Source of the DNA: Lachnospiraceae bacterium Marseille-Q4251
GTDB lineage: Bacteria; Bacillota; Clostridia; Lachnospirales; Lachnospiraceae
Length of the DNA stretch: 64,000 nucleotides
Assembly (NCBI GenBank): GCA_018223435.1
Contig: JAGTTO010000001.1
Coordinates: 1,116,001 to 1,180,000 of the forward strand
Reading direction: 5' to 3'
Positions within the stretch are counted from its first letter, which is position 1; each line of letters opens with the position of its first letter. The position numbers and the translations under genes are program-made. Below the pieces are notes generated by a model, which did not search any database, was not told the DNA's origin, and was given only the letters and a program-made list of their open reading frames with translations. Below, one piece after another: positions 37,540 to 47,300 of the stretch.

Positions 37540-38796
37540 CTATTTTTTCAGTTCTCCGATGACATAACAGAGGGCTGCCACAGCCATGCCGTTGATGGAG
37601 GCGATGCCCGCAGGCACAACGTTTGCCACGATGGCTCCAAGAACCACGCCAGCCACTGCAAACCAGTTTACGGTGACGATCTTCACCTTGTCTTCCTCAT
37701 ACTCCTTCCGGTTCATGAAGTAGCTGAGTACCAGGATGATTCCCACCGGTGGCAGCGTGCAGTTCAGGATATTCAGCCAGTCGCAGAAATTGTAGTAAAG
37801 CCATACGGAAAGGATCGTTCCGATCGCCCCAGAAATCAACACCATGGGCTTTTTCTTCTGTCCGAAGATGTTGGCCAGTCCAAGGCCAGCCGAATAGAGG
37901 GCGTTATCGTTGGTTGTCCAGATATTCATTCCCAGAACCAGAATCGCCATATAGAACAAATTCAGCCGGATCATGACCTCGAAGATATCATTTCCACCCA
38001 CAAAGATATAGGCGATGGCTCCGAAGAAGAACATCAGCGAGTTTCCGATGAAAAACGCAATCACCGTAGCGATCGTGCCTGACTTCGCATCCTTGGCAAA
38101 GCGTGTGAAGTTCGGTGTGGCCGTTCCGCCCGATACGAAGGAGCCGATGACAAGACCGGCGCCGCCGATGACGCTTAAGGACCCGCTGGAGACTGCAAAC
38201 TGATCAATGATCGTGCCGTCTCCCTGCCACACAGCCATAACCATGGCCACCGTTCCCAGGACCGCTACCAGAGGCACTGCAATGCTGCTGACCAGGGTCA
38301 GAGACTTGATACCAAAATAAGCGGAAGCCGTCATGCAGACGCCTGCCACAACGACAAGGATCCACTTTGCCGCCTCATTCCCGTGGAAGATCTCTCCTGC
38401 CACCGGGATTGCAAACATGGCCAGACCAACGCCAAACCAGCCGATCTGGGTGAAGCTGATCATAGCTGAGGAAAGCCAGGAGCCTTTCTCACCGAAGGCT
38501 TTCTTGGCCAGAAGGTCCATACTGAGTCCCGTCTTCGCTCCCACATAGCCCAGAAGGCCTGTGTAGGCACCGAGGATCGCTCCTCCCAAAATCAGTGAAC
38601 CCAGAAAGCCCCAGAAATCCAGGCCTTCCGCCAGCTGCTGGCCTACCCACATGCTGGCTGAGAAAAAGGTAAATCCCAGCATGATCATGAACATGCTCAC
38701 AAACCCTTTCCGGCTCTCTTTCGGTACGGCCTGCTCTGCATAGTCGATGTCAGTGGTTTCCGTGGTGCTTTTCTTTGCTGCCATTTCCTTACCCAT
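37540..38796 (-). CDS. Cytosine/purine permease, NCS1 family (CodB-like)
   Basis: A 418-residue transporter with about twelve hydrophobic helices. The N-terminal region (GFVSMFMIMLGFTFFSASMW) and ISFTQIGWFGVGLAMFAIPV match bacterial CodB-type permeases, and PNFTRFAKDAKSG is the loop seen in this family. It should import cytosine or a related base with a cation. It lies 23 bases after a phosphoribosyltransferase-like gene, which fits base uptake followed by salvage. GGGAG precedes the first ATG. It is the last gene of an operon headed by a c-di-GMP turnover protein. Confidence 0.9.
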   Translation of the reverse strand: MGKEMAAKKSTTETTDIDYAEQAVPKESRKGFVSMFMIMLGFTFFSASMWVGQQLAEGLDFWGFLGSLILGGAILGAYTGLLGYVGAKTGLSMDLLAKKAFGEKGSWLSSAMISFTQIGWFGVGLAMFAIPVAGEIFHGNEAAKWILVVVAGVCMTASAYFGIKSLTLVSSIAVPLVAVLGTVAMVMAVWQGDGTIIDQFAVSSGSLSVIGGAGLVIGSFVSGGTATPNFTRFAKDAKSGTIATVIAFFIGNSLMFFFGAIAYIFVGGNDIFEVMIRLNLFYMAILVLGMNIWTTNDNALYSAGLGLANIFGQKKKPMVLISGAIGTILSVWLYYNFCDWLNILNCTLPPVGIILVLSYFMNRKEYEEDKVKIVTVNWFAVAGVVLGAIVANVVPAGIASINGMAVAALCYVIGELKK

Positions 38797-38819
38797 GCTG
38801 TGTTTTTCTCCCTTTTTAA

Positions 38820-39908
38820 TTATAAAATGTACTTTTTCAGTGTGCCGGTGAACTCAGCGATTCGCTGCTCTGCCAGTTCTTTGAGGCTCATACCGCGGAC
38901 GCTCTCGATATAGCCCCGCTCCTGCTGATAAAGCCATCTGGTGTCTGCTCTGCGAATCTTCTGATAATGATTGACTGCGATCCAGTCCTCATAGCTGATC
39001 TCAAGCGCATGGCCCAGTTTCTCCGCCAGAAGCTCCTCGAAATCGATCTGATCTGCCCGTTTCAAAATGCCTTCCCAGAAAGCCAGAACCTCCTCCACAT
39101 GCTCGTGGATCTCATATCTTCTGGCACCACCATCGTAAATGATACATTTTTCAAAAAGGGGACTGCACATGGACAGGGTTTCCCGGCGGAACTCCGGCGC
39201 TACAATGCCGTCCTTCCAGTAGAAATCCACGTCCGGCAGGTTGATGCCAGATACGCCCTTGTCCTGATAGGTGCTGAAAATTCCTTCATAATAAATCGTG
39301 ATAAAGCCCTCAAACTCCGGCCAGAACTCCCGGATCTCCTGCGTCAGTTTTTCCAAGATCTCGATGCCCTTAGTGCCGCCGATCGTAAAGATGATAATAT
39401 TGCGAAGCTTCGCGCCATGACTTCTGTAGAAGTCCGTCACATAGCGGAGGCAATGGATCAGCGTCTCGCCGCTGGCGATGATATCTCCAATCAGCAGCGT
39501 GCTGTCCGGCACCATCGTGAGCTTGCTGTATTTGATCTCAAGACCTGCAATCTCTTCCTCCACAAACACACGCTCACTGGAGAGGAAGCTGATATCATGA
39601 ACGCGGATGTGCTCCCGGTAGCAGCTCTCCTCGAGAGGGTAGTTTAATGCCCCCCTGAGAATCGAGAGAATATTGGCAGTTGTCACCTTTTTCTGCTCTT
39701 TTAAATAATACAGCATCTGAGAGGTGGAGGGAATCAGGCAGTTGTATACCTCATAACCTACAATCTCCGGTGTGTTCAGAAGCTTTCTGGTCTCTGCCTC
39801 TGAGGTCACATAATACTCATTTACATAATTTTCGCCTTCCAGACGATAACAGATAACTCCCTGCTCATTGAAAACGGGCTCTAAAACCACATTGTTCCAG
39901 TTGTTCAT
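38820..39908 (-). CDS. Phosphoribosyltransferase-like protein
   Basis: A 362-residue cytosolic protein I cannot assign to a named enzyme. Residues about 130-185 contain TLLIGDIIASGETLIHCLRY, which resembles the PRPP-binding loop (DDxxxTGxT) of type I phosphoribosyltransferases, followed by NIIIFTIGGTKGIEIL, a second Rossmann strand. The N-terminal 100 residues and the C-terminal helical 100 residues are specific to this protein. It lies between a GGDEF-HD-GYP gene (21 bases) and a cytosine permease gene (23 bases), so nucleobase salvage or a regulatory PRTase-fold role is the likeliest reading. Confidence 0.7.
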   Translation of the reverse strand: MNNWNNVVLEPVFNEQGVICYRLEGENYVNEYYVTSEAETRKLLNTPEIVGYEVYNCLIPSTSQMLYYLKEQKKVTTANILSILRGALNYPLEESCYREHIRVHDISFLSSERVFVEEEIAGLEIKYSKLTMVPDSTLLIGDIIASGETLIHCLRYVTDFYRSHGAKLRNIIIFTIGGTKGIEILEKLTQEIREFWPEFEGFITIYYEGIFSTYQDKGVSGINLPDVDFYWKDGIVAPEFRRETLSMCSPLFEKCIIYDGGARRYEIHEHVEEVLAFWEGILKRADQIDFEELLAEKLGHALEISYEDWIAVNHYQKIRRADTRWLYQQERGYIESVRGMSLKELAEQRIAEFTGTLKKYIL

Positions 39909-39929
39909 CTCTTTCTCCTTAAGGTGTTC

Positions 39930-42158
39930 TTATTTTCTTTTATTATCCTGCTGATACTTCAGCGTTTTTCCAATACAGATCGAATACTGACTCTCTTTCT
40001 TGTCAGACCATCCCGCGTATCCGGTTATACCCCCCCCGAAGTTTTTTCCGATATCTTCGGTCAGCTCGGAGAAATCCTCCTGGGGATTTTTTATATCCTT
40101 GGATATGGACTTGAAAAAATATTCCTTGGTTTTTTCGTATTGCTGCTGCTTGGCCACGACATCCTCAGTTTTTTCTGCATCCTTGCTCTTGGAAGCCTCC
40201 TTCTCATACTCGTGGCGCACGATCTCATGAATATTCTTCAGACATTCCAGCAGAATCGGATTGAAGGTGCCGCACTCTCCGTTCAGGATCATCTGAAGCG
40301 CCGTATCATGGGAATAGGCCTTCTTATAGACTCTCTCACTGACCAGAGCATCGTAAACGTCCGCCAGAGATACCACCTGGGCAGAAATCGGAATTTTCTC
40401 CCCGGTCAGTCCGTCCGGATAGCCCTTTCCGTCGTAGCGCTCGTGGTGCCAGCGGCAGATCTGATAAGCCGTCTCCATCAGAGGCTCGTTCTGGTACATG
40501 CCCAAGTTTTTCAGCATAGAAGCACCGATGAGGGTATGCTTTTTCATCTCCTCAAACTCTTCCTTTGTAAGTTTCCCCGGCTTGTTCAGGATGCTTTCCG
40601 GGATTCCGATCTTTCCGATATCGTGAAGGGAGGAAGCCGTCGTGATCAGAAGGCGGTCGTTCCAGGTCAGATTGTAGAGATCGGTTTTGCGAACCAGCTC
40701 CTCCAGAAGGAGCTCCGTCAGCATATTGATGTGAAGCACATGGGGGCCGCTCTCGCCGTTACGAAACTCCACAATCTCGCTTAAAATACCGATCATCATC
40801 CGGTTGTTCTTCTCTTTTTCGTAGACCTGATCCGTCACCAGATTGATGAGACGGCGCTGTCTCGCATAGAGCTTGATCGTGTTCATGACACGGCGGTAAA
40901 CCACCTGGGCGTCAAAAGGCCGGCTGATATAATCGGAAACGCCCATATCGTAGGCCCGCCGGATAAAGGCTGCCGAATCCTCACTGGAGATCATGATAAC
41001 CGGGATATCATCGATCCAGTGATTCTTGTTCATTTTCTCCAGAACTTCAAAACCGTCCATCACAGGCATAACGATATCCAGAAGAACCAAGGAAATTCCT
41101 GTGCCGTAACGCCTCAGCATATCCAGACATTCTGCGCCATTCTCCGCCTCGAGAATCTCAAATTCCGGTCCGATCATCTCCCGGAGCAGAAAACGGTTCA
41201 TCTCCGAATCATCCACTATGAGAACCCGATGATTTTTTCTTTTCCGGTTCAGAATGGCAAAACTGCCGTTTGACCCCTGAAACGCTCCGTCCTCCGTCAC
41301 GACCATGTTCTTCTGTATCTTCGCCTGGTACATGAAGCGGTCTGCCCTGTTCACCGCGCTTTCCACGGTTTCACGATCTGTCAGAACGCCGCCGATACTC
41401 ACAGAAAGCTGAAGCTTCGTATAACCGGGAATCTGGCTCTTATGGATCTCTTCCTGAATTTTCTTCAGCCTCTCCACGAAATTCTTTTCCTCGATATCGG
41501 GCAGAATCAGAAGAAATTCATCTCCGCCGTAGCGAACCAGAATATCGGATTTCCGGATACAGCTGCGGATGATCTGTACGGTAGTGTCCAGGACTCTGTC
41601 ACCGGCCTTATGGCCGTAGGTGTCGTTGTACATCTTGAAATCGTCCAGATCGATCATTGCCACACCGGCAGCCTCTCTCATCATTTTCAGCTGTTCTTCA
41701 TAGTACCTTCTATTATAAGTACCTGTAAGGACATCGGTATAAAGTTCTTTGTTATAGCCTGCCAGCTTCTTTAAGAGACGGTTTCTGCCGTCAGCATCCA
41801 CGAGGGAATTTTCATCCAGCTGGCTCACCAGCTCCATCACATACGGCTTCCCGTCGATCTCGATATAACGGGAAATCACCTGATAGATCTTGGAGTCTAT
41901 AAATTCCAGTTTTGTCCGCTGCTTTCCATCCGCAAAGGTCTTGGTGGAAATACAGTTTTCACAGGGGCTTTTCTTTTTCCATATCTCGTAACACTGGCAG
42001 GGAACTTCGCCATGTTCGTTATAATGCCGTTCCATGTGCTCAAAATTGTCTTTATCCAGAAGGCGCACAATAGAAAATACTTTTTTGAGTTCTTCTATGA
42101 ACTCTTCCGCTTCCGGCCCGCTCATGACATCTTTTTCTTCCGTAATCTCTGCACTCAT
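39930..42158 (-). CDS. GGDEF-REC-HD-GYP protein (cyclic-di-GMP synthesis and breakdown)
   Basis: A 742-residue cytosolic protein. Residues 1-120 are a sensory region with four cysteines (54, 56, 66, 69) in PCQCYEIWKKKSPCENC. A diguanylate cyclase domain follows with an intact YGGDEF near 209. A response-regulator receiver domain spans about 305-425 with its phospho-acceptor in VLLDIVMPVMDG near 359, then a HD-GYP phosphodiesterase with LHDIGKIGIP near 515 and HHERYDGKGYPDGL near 575. Synthesis, breakdown and phosphorelay input are in one chain. An extended -10 TGTTATAAT is at 42222-42214. A run of eight C (G on the sense strand, 40030-40037) lies near the 3' end. Confidence 0.92.
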   Translation of the reverse strand: MSAEITEEKDVMSGPEAEEFIEELKKVFSIVRLLDKDNFEHMERHYNEHGEVPCQCYEIWKKKSPCENCISTKTFADGKQRTKLEFIDSKIYQVISRYIEIDGKPYVMELVSQLDENSLVDADGRNRLLKKLAGYNKELYTDVLTGTYNRRYYEEQLKMMREAAGVAMIDLDDFKMYNDTYGHKAGDRVLDTTVQIIRSCIRKSDILVRYGGDEFLLILPDIEEKNFVERLKKIQEEIHKSQIPGYTKLQLSVSIGGVLTDRETVESAVNRADRFMYQAKIQKNMVVTEDGAFQGSNGSFAILNRKRKNHRVLIVDDSEMNRFLLREMIGPEFEILEAENGAECLDMLRRYGTGISLVLLDIVMPVMDGFEVLEKMNKNHWIDDIPVIMISSEDSAAFIRRAYDMGVSDYISRPFDAQVVYRRVMNTIKLYARQRRLINLVTDQVYEKEKNNRMMIGILSEIVEFRNGESGPHVLHINMLTELLLEELVRKTDLYNLTWNDRLLITTASSLHDIGKIGIPESILNKPGKLTKEEFEEMKKHTLIGASMLKNLGMYQNEPLMETAYQICRWHHERYDGKGYPDGLTGEKIPISAQVVSLADVYDALVSERVYKKAYSHDTALQMILNGECGTFNPILLECLKNIHEIVRHEYEKEASKSKDAEKTEDVVAKQQQYEKTKEYFFKSISKDIKNPQEDFSELTEDIGKNFGGGITGYAGWSDKKESQYSICIGKTLKYQQDNKRK

Positions 42159-42257
42159 TTTTTCATATCCCCTTCATTCCATCAGCTTCCCAGATTTTTT
42201 CTCACTGTTTTTTATTATAACATCCGCGTAAAAAACTGTACAGAGGGTTTTTCAACA

Positions 42258-43085
42258 TTACTTTTTACGTCCCAGCTGCCAGAACGCCACTGCGCTGGCT
42301 GCCGCCACATTCAGGGAATCCACGCCGTGGGACATGGGGATGCGGACCGTGTAATCACAGTCGGCGATGGTCGCCTTCGCAAGGCCGTCCCCCTCCGTTC
42401 CGAGGATCAGCGCCAGCTTCTCCTCACTCATGAGCTTCGGATCGTCGATGCTGACGGAGTCGTCGGAAAGAGCCAGCGCCGCCGTTCGAAAGCCTAAACT
42501 TTTCAGTTTTTTTACACCCTCCTCGGGCCAGGAGAGCTCTTTATCCACAAAAGCCCAGGGAATCTGGAAAACCGTCCCCATGCTCACCCGGATTGCCCGG
42601 CGGTAAAGCGGATTGCTACAGTCCGGTGTCAGAATCACCGCGTCAATGTTGAGGGCCGCCGCGGATCGGAAAATAGCTCCCACATTCGTGGGATTCACCA
42701 CATTTTCCAGAATTGCTAGTCTCCGGGCTTCCTGAGCCACCTCCTCGATGGTCTTCGGCGCCGGGCGGTACATCGCACAGAGCATGCCCCTGGTCAGATT
42801 GTAGCCTGTCATTTTGGAGAGAACCTCAAACTCCGCTGTGAAAACCGGAAGCTCCGGGAACCGCTCCACGATCTCCCAGGTTTCTCCCCGGACTCTTCCT
42901 TTTTCCGCCAAAAAGGCTGCCGGACGGCAGCCTGCAGCCAGAGCCCGCTCAATAACCTTCGGGCTCTCGGCAATAAATATTCCTTTTTCCGGCTCGTGCC
43001 GGTTCAAAAGCTGATTCTCCGTGAGCCGGGTAAAGACATCCAGCTCCGGAGCTTCAAAATCTGTAATCTCTATGATATTTGCCAT
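42258..43085 (-). CDS. TrmH/SpoU family RNA 2'-O-methyltransferase
   Basis: A 275-residue SPOUT methyltransferase. The three motifs are NVVNPTNVGAIFRSAAALNI (motif 1), LALILGTEGDGLA (motif 2) and IPMSHGVDSLNVAAASAVAF (motif 3), which form the trefoil knot and SAM site. An N-terminal substrate-binding extension of about 100 residues is present. Such enzymes methylate tRNA or 23S rRNA ribose; the exact target is not readable. It lies 9 bases after the CaCA antiporter, in the same transcript as the manganese riboswitch. Confidence 0.92.
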   Translation of the reverse strand: MANIIEITDFEAPELDVFTRLTENQLLNRHEPEKGIFIAESPKVIERALAAGCRPAAFLAEKGRVRGETWEIVERFPELPVFTAEFEVLSKMTGYNLTRGMLCAMYRPAPKTIEEVAQEARRLAILENVVNPTNVGAIFRSAAALNIDAVILTPDCSNPLYRRAIRVSMGTVFQIPWAFVDKELSWPEEGVKKLKSLGFRTAALALSDDSVSIDDPKLMSEEKLALILGTEGDGLAKATIADCDYTVRIPMSHGVDSLNVAAASAVAFWQLGRKK

Positions 43086-43094
43086 ACGTTTCTC

Positions 43095-44075
43095 CTATCG
43101 GATGCAGATATAAACCACATAAGCGGCGTAAAGAATCAGCATCAGGATACCTTCCTTCCGGTTCAGCTCTTTCTTCGTCCAGGCCAGAACCCATACGATC
43201 GCACTGAAAATGATGAGGATCACGATATCGATGACGTTCTCCGTCAGGAAAGCCACCGGGCTGACCGCGGAGGCGATACCAAGCACCATCAGAATGTTGA
43301 AAATGTTGGAACCGATGACGTTTCCGAGGGCCATATCCACTTCCTTTTTCTTTGCTGCCACGATGGAGGTTGCAAGCTCCGGAAGGCTGGTTCCAAAAGC
43401 CACCACTGTAAGGCCGATCAGCGTCTGGCTGATGCCCATCGCAGAGGCCACTGTCGTCGCTCCATCCACGACCCAGTCGCTTCCAAGGGCAATCGCCACA
43501 CCGCCTGCCACGATGTAGATGAGGCTCTTCGGTACGGACATGACGGCCATTTCCTCCGCCTCAGCCAGAAGCTCATCTTCTTCTCCCTCAGCCCCATTTC
43601 CGGCATTTCTCGCGGAACGGATCATGTAAAGAATAAAGAAAGCAAAGAGAACGATAAAGACAACTCCGTCCACATGGCCCAGCGTCATGTCGATAGCTCC
43701 TAAGATCAGAAGCAGGATCGCACAGGCGATGGATAAGGGAAAATCACGCTTTAAGATTCCCACCTGAACCGCTAGCGGTGTCAGCACTGCACAGACACCC
43801 ACAACAACCATCAGATTGAAAATGTTGGAACCCACGGCGTTGCTGACGGCCAGGGCATTGTTTCCGGAAATGGAAGCCGTGATGCTGACTGCGGTCTCCG
43901 GAAGGCTGGTTCCCATCGCCACAATCGTCATTCCGATAATCAGAGTCGGCACATGAAAGCGCTTGGCCACGCTGCTGCAGCCCTCCACAAAGGCATCGGC
44001 TCCCTTTACCAGAAACACAAAACCGATGACCAGCAGTACCACTGCAAAGGGTACGCTCTGCAAAATTTCATTCAT
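43095..44075 (-). CDS. Cation/Ca2+ exchanger (CaCA family)
   Basis: A 326-residue membrane protein with ten hydrophobic helices in two inverted halves. The two alpha-repeats are GTSLPETAVSITASISGNNA...NAVGSNIFN and GTSLPELATSIVAAKKKEVD...GNVIGSNIFN, carrying the conserved acidic residues that bind cation. Relatives are YrbG and archaeal NCX. A yybP-ykoY riboswitch upstream points to Mn2+ export, as in other antiporter genes with this element; the family name alone would suggest Ca2+. First gene of a two-gene operon. Confidence 0.93.
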   Translation of the reverse strand: MNEILQSVPFAVVLLVIGFVFLVKGADAFVEGCSSVAKRFHVPTLIIGMTIVAMGTSLPETAVSITASISGNNALAVSNAVGSNIFNLMVVVGVCAVLTPLAVQVGILKRDFPLSIACAILLLILGAIDMTLGHVDGVVFIVLFAFFILYMIRSARNAGNGAEGEEDELLAEAEEMAVMSVPKSLIYIVAGGVAIALGSDWVVDGATTVASAMGISQTLIGLTVVAFGTSLPELATSIVAAKKKEVDMALGNVIGSNIFNILMVLGIASAVSPVAFLTENVIDIVILIIFSAIVWVLAWTKKELNRKEGILMLILYAAYVVYICIR

Positions 44076-44149
44076 AATCTTTTTCCTCCGTTTTCTGAAC
44101 CTGTTTTTTTCCGTTTCCGACCGTTCAGATCCGCAAGCGTCACCATAAC

Positions 44150-44295
44150 ATAAAAAAAGCTCACATATGACTTCACCATTGGAAAATCATATGTGAGTCT
44201 CATTCTTTAAGATTTGCCAGGTACCTCAGATGGCACCGCGCCTGTTGACAAACCACACTTGCGTGTGAACTACTCCCCCACGAAATATTCAGATG
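44150..44295 (-). ncRNA. yybP-ykoY manganese riboswitch
   Basis: The minus strand shows GGGGGAGTAG near the 5' end, then GTCAACAGGCGCGGTG, CCTGGCAAATC and the closing GAATGAGACTC. These are the conserved blocks of the yybP-ykoY aptamer. It ends in a terminator: CTCACATATGA / TCATATGTGAG followed by seven T (about 44153-44196). Mn2+ binding is expected to block termination and switch on the CaCA gene. Only the alignment of individual loops is uncertain. Confidence 0.87.
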
Positions 44296-44301
44296 GGTTT
44301 A

Positions 44302-44330
44302 ACTATAGCGGATGGAGCTCTTTTTGTCAA
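44302..44330 (-). promoter_or_regulatory. Promoter of the manganese-riboswitch transcript
   Basis: TTGACA (44330-44325), 17-base spacer, TATAGT (44307-44302). Transcription would start near 44295, just before the riboswitch. Confidence 0.85.
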
Positions 44331-44339
44331 TAATTTTTT

Positions 44340-47300
44340 TCAAGAAGACGCCGTCTGCTTTGCTTCAAAAGCCTGGATCACAGCCAGGGCCTCATCGCTG
44401 ATTTTACTTGGAACCGCTGCCGGGCGGGCCAGGAAATATCCCTGTAGAAGATCCACGCCCAGAGCCAGCACAGTTTCAAGCTCGGCCGCCGTCTCCATTC
44501 CTTCTGCGATGATCTGCATATTTCTCCCATGGGCATAGGAAACGATATTGGAAACGATCTGCTGTTTATCCTGGCTCTTGTCGATGTCCCGGATGATGGA
44601 AATATCCACCTTAATGTAGGCCGGTGACAGATCGATGAGGTTCTTCTCATTGCTGTAGCCGCTTCCGTAATCATCCAGCGCAAAATTTCCCTGTAAACCA
44701 AGTGTATTTCTCTTGATCTCCAGCGCACTGCTGTCCATGCCCTCTTCTTCTGTGATCTCCACAACGAGCCTGCTTTGGAGGGAAGTGAAACGCCGCGCAT
44801 ACTCTTTGCTCTCCGCCTCCGTCATATGCTGGCTTGCAACAGAATTGACGAAAAGCTTCTCTTTTCCGCTGATCAGGCCCTCCCGCTCCAGGAAAAGATA
44901 GCTCTCGGCGGATTTAAACATCGTGATACGCTCAATCTCATGGAGGCAGCCCTCCTCCCTGGCCAGCTCCATGACCTGTCCCGGATTGGTAATCATCGGA
45001 AGGCTCACACGCATGAGGGCCTCGTAAGCGATAGTCTCTCCGGTCTTTCCGGAAATGATCGGCTGGAAATAATACCGTACCAGTTCTTCCCGGATGAGCT
45101 TCTGGAACTGCTGCCGTTTCTCGGTGGCAGCTGCCTCTTTCCTGTAAATTTCGGGATCAAACTCGGCCAGCTCGCCTTTCTGGGTCCGTTTCACCTGATA
45201 CATCGCGAAGTCCGCGTATTTTTTCATAATCGGGAATTCCCGGCTGTTCTCCGGATACCAGGCGATACCTCCGGAAATGCTCAGGTGCAGCTCTCTGCCG
45301 CTCGGAAGAGTCAGCGAAGTCTCCTTCACCGCCGTCTTCAGATTCCGAATCTCCTCCCGGATGGCCTCCTGGCTGTCATAGCCATAAAACAGCACATTAA
45401 ACTCATCGCCGGAAATCCGGGCACAGAGCGTACCCGGCGGCGTATTCCAGGCCAGACACTGTCCTGCTCTCCGGATATACTTATCGCCCCAGTCGTGGCC
45501 GAAGGTATCGTTCATATGCTTCAGATTGTCCGTATCCATCATGATGAGGGCTGCGTGTTTTAATTTCTCTGGCCGGGCGAAAATAGCCTCGCTCTCCCTC
45601 TGGAAAGCTCTGCGGCTGTAAAGTCCCGTCAGCGGATCGTAATCACGCTCATGCTCGATTCGAAGCCGCTCGGTGGTGACAGCCGTCACATCTTCCACCA
45701 GACCGACCTGGGCATCCGCTTCACTGGTGGTCTCAATGCGGACATAGCGTATTTTTCCGTCGGGCAGAGGAATGTGGTAGATCAGATCACCCGCATAGCC
45801 CTTGCTGCTCCTACAGACGCTTTCAAACTCTGTCATGATCTCCTGGAAACGTTCTTTTGTCAGGTTCTCTTCCTTTTTCTCAGGAATCCCCAGCATACTG
45901 AAAAAATTCTCTGTCACATAGACCGTGGGCGAATCCTTCCGGACCTCATAGCCGCCCAGATCCACACTCGCCATCTCCATGATCCGCAGAAACTTTGTGG
46001 AAGTATTGAGCACATCATGGCTTAACTGCGTCACAGCTGTGGCAAACTGATCCAGCTCCCGGATATGAGTGGTGGAAAATTTCGGCATGGCCGTGGGATT
46101 TTTCTGCGCCGCAGCCACTTCTCCGGAAAGCTTTGAGATAGGGCGTGCCAGATAGCGGCTTACAATCAGACTGCAGATCAGACCCACTGCCACAATCATG
46201 ACAATAGCGACTCCCATGAGAAAGATTACATGATTGGAAAAAGCAAACAGATAGGTGGTCTCCACCGTTCCCACCAGCACCCACTGTTCCCCGGAAAAAG
46301 GAGCATTTCTGCTGTAGAGCGTCAGCGGCCGTACAGAGGCAAAGCTGACCTTGTTCGTCGGCGTATCCTTTAACCAGTAATCTCCACTTTCCTTCGTGAG
46401 CGTCATACTCTCAGCAGAAAAATTCTGTATAGTTCCCGCTGATGAGGAACAGGCCGCTTCCTGAAATTCAACGCTTTTTCCGGAAAGCTCCTCCCTAGTG
46501 GAAGCCAGATAATAAGTGCCGAAGCCCTGATTCTGGAGTTCCTTATTCGGAATCAAAGACTGCATATAGGAAGTCAGCATCTCCACACCCAACACGCCGT
46601 ACACCGTACCGTCCTCAAAAATCAGCGGTATCGTATAAGCCAGAGCGGAACGGCCATCTCCTTTTAAGACAAAAGGCTTTCTGGTCCATCTGCCGTACTC
46701 CGCCGCATCGAGCTGGCCTTTATCCTGATAAGCCGCCTGGAAAACCTGATAGATGAAGCTTTCCTCTTCCAGCGCTTCCGGCGGAAAGGACGAAAACCAG
46801 CCCTTGTCTGTGGCGACATCCATCTGTTTCACCAGCTGAATCGGTGAACGCTCCAGAAGAAGGTCCGTATTTCTCTCGGAAGGCGTGGTCGAAGGGTCCA
46901 GATCACGGATATAAACTCCCGGCAGGGTAACATCCGCCCCGATCTGATCCAGATCTTCCGTATTCAGAACCATGAAAATGCCAGTGACAGACTTGCTCCG
47001 CAGCGTGCTGATAAGATTAGCGCTGACCGCACTCAGAAGAGGCATGGCATTTTCTCCGCTGTCATCCAGAGTCTCAAGGTCGATCGCTCCCTCTTCCGTC
47101 AGAGACGCCGTTGTCTCATTAATCTTTGCCGACAGGACGCTTAAGTCCTGATTGGCCAGCATAACATTTTCCAGATAAGCGCTCCGGTTTTCCACCTGTT
47201 TTTCCACAATATCCATGGCGTTCTGGTTCATCTGGGGGCCCATATTGCTGAAATAAAATGCCAATAGAAGCAGCAGGACTTCAAGTCCCAGGACAACCAG

